Positions 1 through 7,105 of a stretch of DNA of 9,706 nucleotides are shown here, in pieces. The DNA is from PBB1 sp043749095 (GTDB lineage: Bacteria; Pseudomonadota; Gammaproteobacteria; Burkholderiales; Burkholderiaceae_C): NCBI GenBank assembly GCA_043749095.1, contig JAYVEB010000283.1, positions 1 to 9,706 of the forward strand, written 5' to 3'. How positions within the stretch are numbered: the stretch's first letter is position 1; every line of letters starts with the position of its first letter. Both the position numbers and the translations under genes were made by a program. The notes below the pieces were generated by a model. It did not search any database, had not been told where the DNA came from, and was given only the letters and a program-made list of their open reading frames with translations.

Positions 1-12
1 TGGAGCATCTTC

Positions 13-3000
13 TCAGACAGATAGCTCATAGCGTGAGCTACCACCTGGGATAGCTGAACATTCTTGCTGATCAGGTCGGCCTTTGACTCGTGCGGTCGAG
101 GTCTGCAGCGCGATCTCGCCGGCCAACCGGTTCCACGCCGGGTAATACCAGTCGGACATGCCGGCGTCGCGCCCGAGGCGCTCGGCCGCGGCGTAGCAAC
201 GCAGCATGTCGCGCAGCGCAGCGTCTGCGTTCGCCGATCGGCCTGCCACGCGCTCGACCATCGCCAGGCGCTTGTAGGCGGAACCACACAGGCTGTGGCG
301 CTCCAGCGTGGGCTGCAGATCGACCAGGCGGTTCAGCAAGGCCAGCGCCGCAGACAGCTCGGCGCGTGCCGCCAGCGTCACCGTGACAAGCGTTGCTTGC
401 GCTGCCTTGACCTGCGCTTGCAGCAATCCGGTCGCTCCACCCGCCTGGACCTGCTTATCCAGCTGGCGCACGACATTCACGGCCTCATCGACGTGCTGCC
501 ACGCCTGCCGCACCCGCAAGTTGCCCCACTGTTCGCTGGACTTCAGTGTCGCGCTGCCATCGTTGGCGGCCACTGCGCGGGCATACCAGGCGATCGCTGC
601 ATCGGTATCACCCGCGGCATTCCAGGCCACACCGAAGGCTTCAGCCACGGCCCCCATGCCGCCCCACTGCGGGGAAAACTGCGCCTCCAAGTGGCGAATC
701 TTGGCGCACTGAGATGCCGGCTCGCGATCCTGGTGTTCACATTCGATCGCAATCGTTTCCAGTGCCAGCGCCAGCGCAGGGGCCGACATGACGCCGGCGA
801 ATTCATCGGCGAGCGAGGTGGCCGGCCGCTGCGCGTCGCCGCCGCTGTCGGTGAAGCGCCAGTTGGGGTCGCCGTAGCACTGGTAGGCCGCCCAGGTGTT
901 GCTGTCGAGCGCGTAAGCCGCGCTGCGTGCTTCGGCCACCGCATCGATGAAGCGCGCGCCCCGCAGCAGCGCGCTGTAGAAGCGGGTCGCGAACTGCATC
1001 GCTGGCAGGTCGTCAACCGCCCAGCCAGCCGCCACGACGCAACGCACGCCGATCTCGATCAACGCTTCGGCCACACCGCTGGCGAAGCGCGCGCGGTCGA
1101 AATTCGACGCGACGTCCAGCGTCTGCGCGGCACTGCGACCGGCCAGGTGGCAGCAGTTGACGAACACCAGCTCCGGGACGATGCGCATGCTGCGGATTTC
1201 GCAGGGGCCGAGAAACGTGCCGTTGGACAGCACGACGCCGCGCGCATTCTTCACCCGTGTGCGGGCACCTTCCGTTGCAGCAGCGGCCTCGGCGCCCCAG
1301 GCGTCGGTGTCATCCTGGTCGTCCGGCGCCTCCCCGTGGCCGGCGATGTGGACGATGCGCCAGTCGCGCGACATCAGCGTGTTGATGACGGTCAGCGCAT
1401 CCGGCCCCGGATCGGCATCGGCACCGATCAGGCCGACGACCTGCCCTGGCAGCCCTGCCCCTTGCTTCAACAGCAGGTCAAGCACCGCGCGGGCTTCGGC
1501 ACGTGCCCCCGGCAGCGGCGCGTAGGCGTCGTTGCCCACCAGCGGCTCGCCGATCACCAGCATGTGGGCTTCGGGTCGGGCATCGATAACGCCGCGTCGG
1601 TAATCGATCGTCGTCAGCGTGCGGATCAGCTTCGCGCGGATCGCCCATGGCGTCAATGCATCGCCGGCTCGGGGCCCGGTCTGGGTGCCCGACAGGCGGG
1701 CATCGGCATCGGTGTCCAGCAGTTCCCAGGGAATGCCGGCGGTGGCGCGATCGACCTGCAGCAGCATCTCGGTGGTGCCGCCGAGAAACGGCTCCAGTTC
1801 CAGCGGCACCAGCAGGTTGAACAGCGTGCGGCCGATGCGCGTGTCGCGGTTGGCGTCGCTCGACGCCTGCTTCACCAGGTTGCGCAGCAGCCGCTCCTGC
1901 ACCGGTTGCAGCAGCCGTTCGGTGCGTGCGCGCTTCTTGGTGTCGATGGTGTATTCGAGCACCGCGTCGCCGGCCGGCAGTGTCACCGCGGCGGCGCGGA
2001 TGTAGTCGTTGCCGGCGCCCCGGTAGCCGCCGTCGAGCGGGCGTCGCATCGCACCGATGCTGGACTCGATCCGCTCGCTCAGCCGGTAGCGCTCCGGTGA
2101 AGACGCGGCCTGCGCATACAACGCCCGCCACGCCTCGCTGGCACGGTCCAGGTAGAGCTCGATCAGCCAGACGTGGCCGATGCGCGGCCAGCGGCGCACG
2201 GGCCCGGGCTTGTTCTTCGCCGCAGCATCCTGCGCTTCGAGCTGCTTGTTGAGTTCCGCCAGGGCGATGTCGGCGTCGCGCACGCCTTGCGCGATGGCCT
2301 GCGCCGCCTGCCCTGCGCCGATGCCCGCACCGCCGCTGCCGATCAGCGTGGCGGCCAGCTCGCAGGTCGGGCGACCCTCGCGCGCCTGTTCGAACAGACG
2401 CTGCGCCAGCGCCAGCGCGCCCATCTTGACCGAGTACGCCAGTTCGCTCGGGCGCAAGCTGCCTTCGGTGCCGAGGCCGATCACCACCACGCACTCGGGT
2501 CGGGGCAGTTGCAGCGGGTTGCCGCCTTGGCTGCCGGTGTTGGCAAAGAACTGATGCGTGCCCGGCACATCGGGGTACTGCCGCACCGCCAGCGATTCCG
2601 CCATCGTGCCTCCGATCAACGCATTGACCACCCCTTCGGTGCCAGTGACCCGCGACGAGACGTAGTGGCCCAGCATCAATGGGTGATGCACGAATTTCAG
2701 ATCACCGTTGATCACAGTGATGTTCAGCGGTTGGGACGGTGCCGGGATACCGGCGTCGCTCGAGGGCGCATCGCTGCCGAACAGCGCGCTGTGGTCGACA
2801 TCGACGGGCGGGCTCGGTGCGCGACGTTCCCGCGAGGGGCGGCTGCGCAGCTGAGCGTTTGCCAGCACAGCACCGGCGATGACACCGCGCGCGCTGCCGA
2901 TCGGTGCCTGCACTTCCAGCAGCCGGGTGCGTCCCTCGACCAGCAGCTCGAGGTAGGCATCGAAGGCGCTGTGCTTGTCGGGCAGGCCGCCGTGCTCGCT

Positions 3001-3873
3001 GTCGACCTGCCAGGTCGGCACGCCGGGCAGCATCGCACTGGCGAGCGAGACCCGGCCGTCACCGGCATCGGGCGAGTTCAGGTAGACCAGCCCGTCGTTG
3101 CCGATCTCGTAGCCGTCGGGCGTGAACTTCGCGCGGCCGACCACCAGCACGACCTGGTTCTTCAGCTGCGGCCACAGCGTGTCGAGCTGGGCATCGAGGC
3201 GCCGCCGCAGCGCCACGGCCGCGTCGAGCACCGACTGTTCCGGCACACCCCAGCGGTAGGCGTTGGTCTGCCGCGTGTCGTCGTGCCACCAGGAGTTCGC
3301 CTCGACCTGCGCCAGGTCGTCGGCGGCGAGCTTCGCCCAGGTCTCGTGGCGGTCGAGACCGCGGGGGTCGCCCGTCAGCGACTGCTGCAACTGGATGAAG
3401 CCCGGAAACTGCGCCATCAGCTCGCGTGCCGACTGGTCCTGGAACGGCGCGCCGAAGGCCACCAGCGCGTTGCCGAAGGTGTCGTCGCCCGACAGCACCT
3501 GCATCGGCGCCCACGAGCCCGCGTTCGGCGTGCCCAGCATCAGCAGACGGGCGCCGGGCCGCGACATCATCTGCGCCCAGACGTCGGGGCATTCGAGCTG
3601 CATCGTTCGCGCGACCAGGCCACCCATTGAATGCGCAACGATGCGCACCGGCTGGCCGCTCTTGTCGCGCGCCGCCATTGCGGTCTGCACCGCGGCGGCG
3701 AGCCGCTGCGCTTCCTGCTCGATCGGCTTGCGCCAGTCGTAGGAAAACTCGATGACTTCATGGGTCAGGCCCAGGAAGTCCATCAGCGCGTCGTAGCTCA
3801 GGCCGATCGGGCCATCGGGCTGCACGTGGTGGCCTGCGGCATCCGGGTATTCGAGGCGCTTCAGTCCATTGAC
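13..3873 (-). CDS. C-terminal part of giant hydrolase-CHAT protease-TPR protein (frame-shifted from N-terminal part)
   Basis: This is the downstream part of the gene that starts at 5639. It has no convincing start of its own; the frame is taken from the frameshift point and numbered as if one missing base were restored (residues 590-1875). It completes an LCAT-like alpha/beta hydrolase: SYDWR at 633-637, nucleophile motif AHSMGG with Ser671, GDGRV around Asp861, and candidate His883 or His890. A middle region (about 973-1130) has GD, GLGTEG and GSGGAGIGAG loops. A CHAT domain follows (about 1285-1600): PWELLD at 1304-1309, HIAGHG with His1435, and VNCCHLA with Cys1497, which together form the His-Cys dyad of caspase-like CHAT proteases. 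Residues about 1665-1845 are Ala/Leu-rich helical pairs that look like TPRs. No signal peptide or membrane segment is seen, so it is probably cytosolic. The hydrolase and CHAT calls are firm; substrates are unknown. The last 25 or so codons are less GC-rich than the rest. Confidence 0.88.
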   Translation of the reverse strand, partial: VNGLKRLEYPDAAGHHVQPDGPIGLSYDALMDFLGLTHEVIEFSYDWRKPIEQEAQRLAAAVQTAMAARDKSGQPVRIVAHSMGGLVARTMQLECPDVWAQMMSRPGARLLMLGTPNAGSWAPMQVLSGDDTFGNALVAFGAPFQDQSARELMAQFPGFIQLQQSLTGDPRGLDRHETWAKLAADDLAQVEANSWWHDDTRQTNAYRWGVPEQSVLDAAVALRRRLDAQLDTLWPQLKNQVVLVVGRAKFTPDGYEIGNDGLVYLNSPDAGDGRVSLASAMLPGVPTWQVDSEHGGLPDKHSAFDAYLELLVEGRTRLLEVQAPIGSARGVIAGAVLANAQLRSRPSRERRAPSPPVDVDHSALFGSDAPSSDAGIPAPSQPLNITVINGDLKFVHHPLMLGHYVSSRVTGTEGVVNALIGGTMAESLAVRQYPDVPGTHQFFANTGSQGGNPLQLPRPECVVVIGLGTEGSLRPSELAYSVKMGALALAQRLFEQAREGRPTCELAATLIGSGGAGIGAGQAAQAIAQGVRDADIALAELNKQLEAQDAAAKNKPGPVRRWPRIGHVWLIELYLDRASEAWRALYAQAASSPERYRLSERIESSIGAMRRPLDGGYRGAGNDYIRAAAVTLPAGDAVLEYTIDTKKRARTERLLQPVQERLLRNLVKQASSDANRDTRIGRTLFNLLVPLELEPFLGGTTEMLLQVDRATAGIPWELLDTDADARLSGTQTGPRAGDALTPWAIRAKLIRTLTTIDYRRGVIDARPEAHMLVIGEPLVGNDAYAPLPGARAEARAVLDLLLKQGAGLPGQVVGLIGADADPGPDALTVINTLMSRDWRIVHIAGHGEAPDDQDDTDAWGAEAAAATEGARTRVKNARGVVLSNGTFLGPCEIRSMRIVPELVFVNCCHLAGRSAAQTLDVASNFDRARFASGVAEALIEIGVRCVVAAGWAVDDLPAMQFATRFYSALLRGARFIDAVAEARSAAYALDSNTWAAYQCYGDPNWRFTDSGGDAQRPATSLADEFAGVMSAPALALALETIAIECEHQDREPASQCAKIRHLEAQFSPQWGGMGAVAEAFGVAWNAAGDTDAAIAWYARAVAANDGSATLKSSEQWGNLRVRQAWQHVDEAVNVVRQLDKQVQAGGATGLLQAQVKAAQATLVTVTLAARAELSAALALLNRLVDLQPTLERHSLCGSAYKRLAMVERVAGRSANADAALRDMLRCYAAAERLGRDAGMSDWYYPAWNRLAGEIALQTSTARVKGRPDQQECSAIPGGSSRYELSV

Positions 3874-5639
3874 AGCCGCCAGCCCAGCCAGATGCGCTTG
3901 CCATCGACCTTCAGGTGGCTGCCCAGGATGCCGGGCAGCACGAAAACCGCCGGCTTGTCGGAGGCGGGCTGGTCGCTGCCTCGCGCCATGTTCACACGCA
4001 TGCCGCGCGTGCCGGTGGCCGACTCGCCCGCGTACGACAGCGGCCCGATGGCGCGCCAGCCTGCGGGCTGGTCCTGCGTCAAGCCGCTGACCACCGCTTC
4101 GGCGGTGCGTTCGTTGGCGAAGTAGTTGAAGTGGCTGACCTTGCTGCCCTGGTCGAGCAGGAAGCTCGCGCCGTTGGCGCGCGGCACGCCGCCATACATC
4201 GACCGCGTCTGCACGACCAGGTCGTTGTCGGTCCAGTAGTAGGCATCGGCCATCAGCGTTTTCAGCCAGGAGCCGACGCTGTCGCCCTCGAGGTCGCCGG
4301 CCAGCACGCGCAACTCGCCTGGCACCGGCGCATCGGCCGCGTGCAGCCAGCGCACCAGCGGGCTGTCGGGAATCATCGCAGCGACGCCTGGCAGCTGCGA
4401 GGGATCGGCCCGCCTCTGCGCGACACCGCCGATGAAGTCGATCAGCTCGGGCAGCACCGGAATCTGCGCCAGGTCGCGCGCCCACTTGCAGACCGAGATG
4501 TAGGCATCGAAGCGCTGGCTGGCCAGCAAGGTGCCGCGGGCCGGGCAGGCGGCGCGCACGATGCGCTCGACCACGATCTGCTGGTCGCGCAGGTGCTTGA
4601 TCAGCGCCGCGAGAACGCGCTTTTCCCCGTCGAGCGCTGCCTGCAGTTTCTGGCGAGCCGCTGCGCCCAGGCCATCGATCATCCCGCCGGGCAGTTCGCT
4701 GACCATGAACAGCTCGTTCGCTGCGTCGTCAAGCCCCTGCAAGCCTGCGGCGCGTGCCAGCACCTCCGCGACCAGTCCGCCGCGCGAATGCGTGACCAGG
4801 TGCAGCCGCGCGCCCGGCGGGCAGGCCAGCGCCAGCGTGTAGGTGTTGGCGATCGGGCTCTTGCCGAGCGTGGCGTGGTCAAGCGCGTAGACGCGGTCGA
4901 CGTAGTGCTTGAACAGCGTTTTCACGCGTTGCGGGTGCTGCTGCCACAGCTTGCCGAAGGTGCCCGGTGTGTCCGAAAACGTGCCGTGCACGAACACCAG
5001 CAGCGGCCCGCCATCGGCGGCGGCAGCCATCGTGTCGAGCCGAGGTTGGCCTTTCAGGCGGGTCAGCGCATCGGCCTTCAGCGCGTAGACGCCTTCGACC
5101 ACCTGGTCGTCGACGCGCTGGACGATCTGGTCGGCGGCAAAGTCCTGCGCGGATGCGCGCAGCGGGCCGGTGATCACCTCGACCAGGTCCAGCAGCACCG
5201 TGCCGACCCACCCGCGCGACACGCCGCGCGCGCTGGCCGACGGGGCATCGAGCCCGGGCCAGCTCAGCTGCGCTGGCACCTGCACCTCGTCGGGCGCCGC
5301 ACTGCGTGTCACCACCCCTTTGGCGCTGCGGGTGCTGGGCCGGGCTGAACCCGACTGCGCCATCATCAGATCGCGTGCGGTGTGTGGGTGCAGCACCAGC
5401 GTCGGTCCGTTGGCGATGTGCAGCACCACCACGTCGGCGCCCGGCACGGCGGCCACCCGATGCGCATCGCCTACACCCCGCGCGGCGCCGACGCGCACCG
5501 ATGCCTTGACACTGCCGCGCAGGCCCATCGATGGTGCCAGCGCCGCCGCCGATGTCCCGCCTCGCGTCGCGACACCGTCCTGCCGCTGGCCTGGAATGAC
5601 AAAGGTGATCGGTGCGCTTGATTCGCGTGGGATCGACAT
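3861..5639 (-). CDS. N-terminal part of giant protein: first alpha/beta hydrolase and start of LCAT-like domain
   Basis: This ORF encodes 592 residues. The start is the ATG at 5637-5639 because AGGAG lies 8 bases upstream; the ORF is open to 5726 but that extension has no such site. Residues 1-130 are a Ser/Ala-rich region of unclear fold. Residues about 200-510 form an alpha/beta hydrolase: FVHGTFS at 216-222 (strand and oxyanion loop), THSRGG with nucleophile Ser285, TDND with Asp471 or Asp473, and SHFNYF with His503, so a full triad appears present. A second hydrolase begins at about 563 with VFVLPGILGS, typical of LCAT-like lipases, but the frame ends at TGA 3861-3863 soon after WLGWRL. 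The rest of that domain continues without a gap in the -1 frame from 3873. It was very probably one gene with the 13-3873 region. Substrate is unknown; lipase or esterase chemistry is inferred from the fold. It is divergent from the MoxR/vWA operon. Confidence 0.88.
   Translation of the reverse strand: MSIPRESSAPITFVIPGQRQDGVATRGGTSAAALAPSMGLRGSVKASVRVGAARGVGDAHRVAAVPGADVVVLHIANGPTLVLHPHTARDLMMAQSGSARPSTRSAKGVVTRSAAPDEVQVPAQLSWPGLDAPSASARGVSRGWVGTVLLDLVEVITGPLRASAQDFAADQIVQRVDDQVVEGVYALKADALTRLKGQPRLDTMAAAADGGPLLVFVHGTFSDTPGTFGKLWQQHPQRVKTLFKHYVDRVYALDHATLGKSPIANTYTLALACPPGARLHLVTHSRGGLVAEVLARAAGLQGLDDAANELFMVSELPGGMIDGLGAAARQKLQAALDGEKRVLAALIKHLRDQQIVVERIVRAACPARGTLLASQRFDAYISVCKWARDLAQIPVLPELIDFIGGVAQRRADPSQLPGVAAMIPDSPLVRWLHAADAPVPGELRVLAGDLEGDSVGSWLKTLMADAYYWTDNDLVVQTRSMYGGVPRANGASFLLDQGSKVSHFNYFANERTAEAVVSGLTQDQPAGWRAIGPLSYAGESATGTRGMRVNMARGSDQPASDKPAVFVLPGILGSHLKVDGKRIWLGWRLSMD
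3866..3880 (-). other. Frameshift site: probable one-base deletion
   Basis: Read on the minus strand, codons run CGG CTG TCA ATG GAC TGA, giving WRLSMD and a stop. Adding one G after CTG (next to plus-strand base 3873) gives CGG CTG GTC AAT GGA CTG. That reads WRLVNGLKRL and joins the LCAT-like N-terminal motif to its remainder with no missing or extra residues. No X XXY YYZ slippery heptamer is present, so programmed frameshifting is unlikely. It is either a real recent mutation or a sequencing/assembly error. Confidence 0.85.
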
Positions 5640-5647
5640 CTCGCAGT

Positions 5648-5652
5648 CTCCT
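5648..5652 (-). promoter_or_regulatory. Ribosome binding site fixing the start of the giant gene
   Basis: Plus-strand CTCCT reads AGGAG on the minus strand, 8 bases ahead of the ATG at 5639. It favours this start over the ATG at 5726 and over other in-frame ATGs upstream. Confidence 0.75.
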
Positions 5653-5773
5653 GATTCTGGTTTGTGCCCGATCGAAGCGTGGCGAACGGAGTCCGCGAGC
5701 ATCGCGCCGCGCGGCGCTGCAGGCAAGTGCCCGCAAACCCTGCGCTAGGGATGGGCGCCGCGGCGTCGATGTG

Positions 5774-5814
5774 TTGACAACGCTGGTTTCCAGCGTTCCC
5801 TGGGCGATACGCCC
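5774..5814 (+). promoter_or_regulatory. Possible promoter/operator with two dyads in the divergent intergenic region
   Basis: A perfect -35 hexamer TTGACA (5774-5779) sits about 55 bases before the DUF2805 start. Its last base begins a perfect 8-bp inverted repeat, AACGCTGG-TTT-CCAGCGTT (5779-5797). Four bases later is a second perfect dyad, GGGCG-ATA-CGCCC (5802-5814). No good -10 lies at 16-18 bp spacing (the 17-bp position reads TCCCTG), so the promoter call is weak. The dyads could be an operator for a dimeric regulator or an mRNA hairpin in the operon leader. I see no clear minus-strand promoter in 5640-5832. Confidence 0.4.
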
Positions 5815-5832
5815 TGATCGACAATCGAGACC

Positions 5833-6057
5833 ATGGCCAAACCCGTCCCCCGCCTGACGCCAGATGACATCCAGCGCATCATTGCGACCGCTTGGGATGA
5901 CAGGCCGCCATTCGACGCCGTGCTGCGCGCCCACGGGCTGTCGCATGGGCAGGTGGTCGCGTTGCTGAAGCGGGAGTTGACGCCGAATGCCTACAAGGTC
6001 TGGACAGCACGTACGAAATCCGCGGCCGGTTCGTCTGCACGCGCGACGCGACGCTGA
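5833..6057 (+). CDS. DUF2805 / TIGR03643 family small protein
   Basis: This 74-residue protein matches the pattern I know for the TIGR03643 (DUF2805) family: L-TPDDIQRII-ATAWDDR-PPFDAV near residues 9-30, then a G-L-S turn and VVALLKREL-TPNAYKVW to about residue 57, with a basic tail. The two helices joined by HGLSHGQ look like a small helix-turn-helix fold, but its function in the family is not established and DNA binding is only a guess. Length is usual for the family. The ATG at 5833 follows a weak GAGA; no better start is seen. It is first in the plus-strand operon, 19 bases before the next gene. Such proteins are often found alone, so membership of this operon may or may not be functional. 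Confidence 0.8.
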   Translation: MAKPVPRLTPDDIQRIIATAWDDRPPFDAVLRAHGLSHGQVVALLKRELTPNAYKVWTARTKSAAGSSARATRR

Positions 6058-6076
6058 CGGAGAAGGCAAGTCGGAG

Positions 6077-7096
6077 ATGGCCACGCCGCCGTTGACGCAC
6101 CACGAGATCCTCGGGCTGGTCGCGCCGTTCACCGCACGCGGCCGGCATGTCGATCTGGCCGCGAGCGATCGTCTCGAACGGCGGCTGGTGTTCAAGGTGA
6201 TCGACCATGCCGGCGACGCCGACGCCCTGCCCGATCTGCGCGAAACCCTGGTGCTCGAGAACGGGTCGGTCAAGGACTACAGGCTGACCCGCCATCTGGC
6301 GCTGCCTGGCGGCGTGGAAGCGACGCTGTACACCGAAGGCGCCGACCCCGGCGAGTTGCTGGCTCGTATCGAGGCTGTCCCGCTGCGCCGGCAGATCCGC
6401 GTGCAACCCGGATTCGTGATCGCCGAAAACCATCGGCTCGACGCGTCGGAGCGGTCAGGCAGCAGCGCGCAAGATGCGACGCCACCGATGATCCTGACGA
6501 ATGCCACCGCACAGATCGGCACGCTGACGGTCACGATGAAACTGCCCGCAATCGGTGGCATCCCGGCCGAACTGGAATTGAAGGCGACAGGCGAGCGCTA
6601 TGGCCTGCCCGATGACCTGCTCGCGGTGCTGGGCTGGAGCTGGGCACGGTTGATCCGTGTGGGCAACGGCTGGAAATGCAGCCTGCGTGTGCGCGGCAAG
6701 GCCGAGGCGCGCAGCCACGATGCCGAGCTGAAGCTGGAACGCACCGCAGTGCACCTGGCGCAGACCCTGGCCGAGTCGCCACGCCAATTCCATGAGCGCT
6801 GGAGCGCGCGGCGTTGGGGCGTGACGTGTCGGCGCGCGATCCCGCTGACGGCCACCGTCACGCTGATCGGCCTGGCTGCGGCGGTACCCAGTATGGGCCT
6901 GTCGGAAAACTCGCTGCTGCGGATGGTGATCTTCCAATCGCCGCCGCTGCTGCTGGGACTGGTGTTCTGCTTGCGAGAACTGCCGCAGATCGAAATCCCG
7001 CCGTGGCCGCGCTGCCCGACGCAGCAGAGCTGGGCCGCCGCGCCCGCGGTTGGTGAACCGGCAGCCCACCCGCCCACGACCCACACTCCAACCTGA
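6077..7096 (+). CDS. Unrecognised protein with two C-terminal membrane segments
   Basis: I do not recognise this 339-residue protein. The start at 6077 is chosen because GAAGG lies 10 bases and GGAG directly upstream; the frame is open to an ATG at 5987, but that would read through the DUF2805 gene. Residues 1-120 look like a mixed alpha/beta soluble domain. Residues about 135-225 appear rich in beta strands, with alternating hydrophobic runs such as GTLTVTMKL and WKCSLRVRG. Residues about 255-272 and 279-299 are hydrophobic and probably form a membrane hairpin with the large N-terminal domain in the cytosol (Arg-rich segment at 241-253). The tail is Pro/Thr/Ala-rich. It lies 9 bases before the MoxR gene and so is probably co-translated with it. 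By position it may be a membrane anchor, sensor or substrate of the MoxR-vWA pair (inference). Confidence 0.82.
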   Translation: MATPPLTHHEILGLVAPFTARGRHVDLAASDRLERRLVFKVIDHAGDADALPDLRETLVLENGSVKDYRLTRHLALPGGVEATLYTEGADPGELLARIEAVPLRRQIRVQPGFVIAENHRLDASERSGSSAQDATPPMILTNATAQIGTLTVTMKLPAIGGIPAELELKATGERYGLPDDLLAVLGWSWARLIRVGNGWKCSLRVRGKAEARSHDAELKLERTAVHLAQTLAESPRQFHERWSARRWGVTCRRAIPLTATVTLIGLAAAVPSMGLSENSLLRMVIFQSPPLLLGLVFCLRELPQIEIPPWPRCPTQQSWAAAPAVGEPAAHPPTTHTPT

Positions 7097-7105
7097 TGGT
7101 GACCG

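Noticed and set aside
64..2100. Long plus-strand open frame (678 codons) antisense to the giant gene; also 2173-3630 and 3915-5348
   Set aside because: Rich in Arg, His, Gln and Ala with no motif; they mirror the GC-rich coding frame on the other strand, which carries clear CHAT and hydrolase motifs.
3861..3880. Programmed ribosomal frameshift
   Set aside because: No slippery heptamer, homopolymer run or obvious adjacent stimulatory hairpin; a simple one-base deletion restores the family motif exactly.
3874..4485. Upstream extension of the C-terminal frame to ATG 4485
   Set aside because: These 204 codons read as Arg/Ala-rich nonsense and overlap the frame that carries the TDND and SHFNYF hydrolase motifs; the true frame switches at about 3873.
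5640..5726. Longer N-terminus of the giant protein starting at 5726
   Set aside because: No ribosome site there, whereas AGGAG lies 8 bases before ATG 5639.
5987..6076. Upstream ATG at 5987 for the two-TM protein
   Set aside because: It would overlap the DUF2805 gene by 71 bases and adds Arg-rich residues; ATG 6077 has GAAGG/GGAG upstream.
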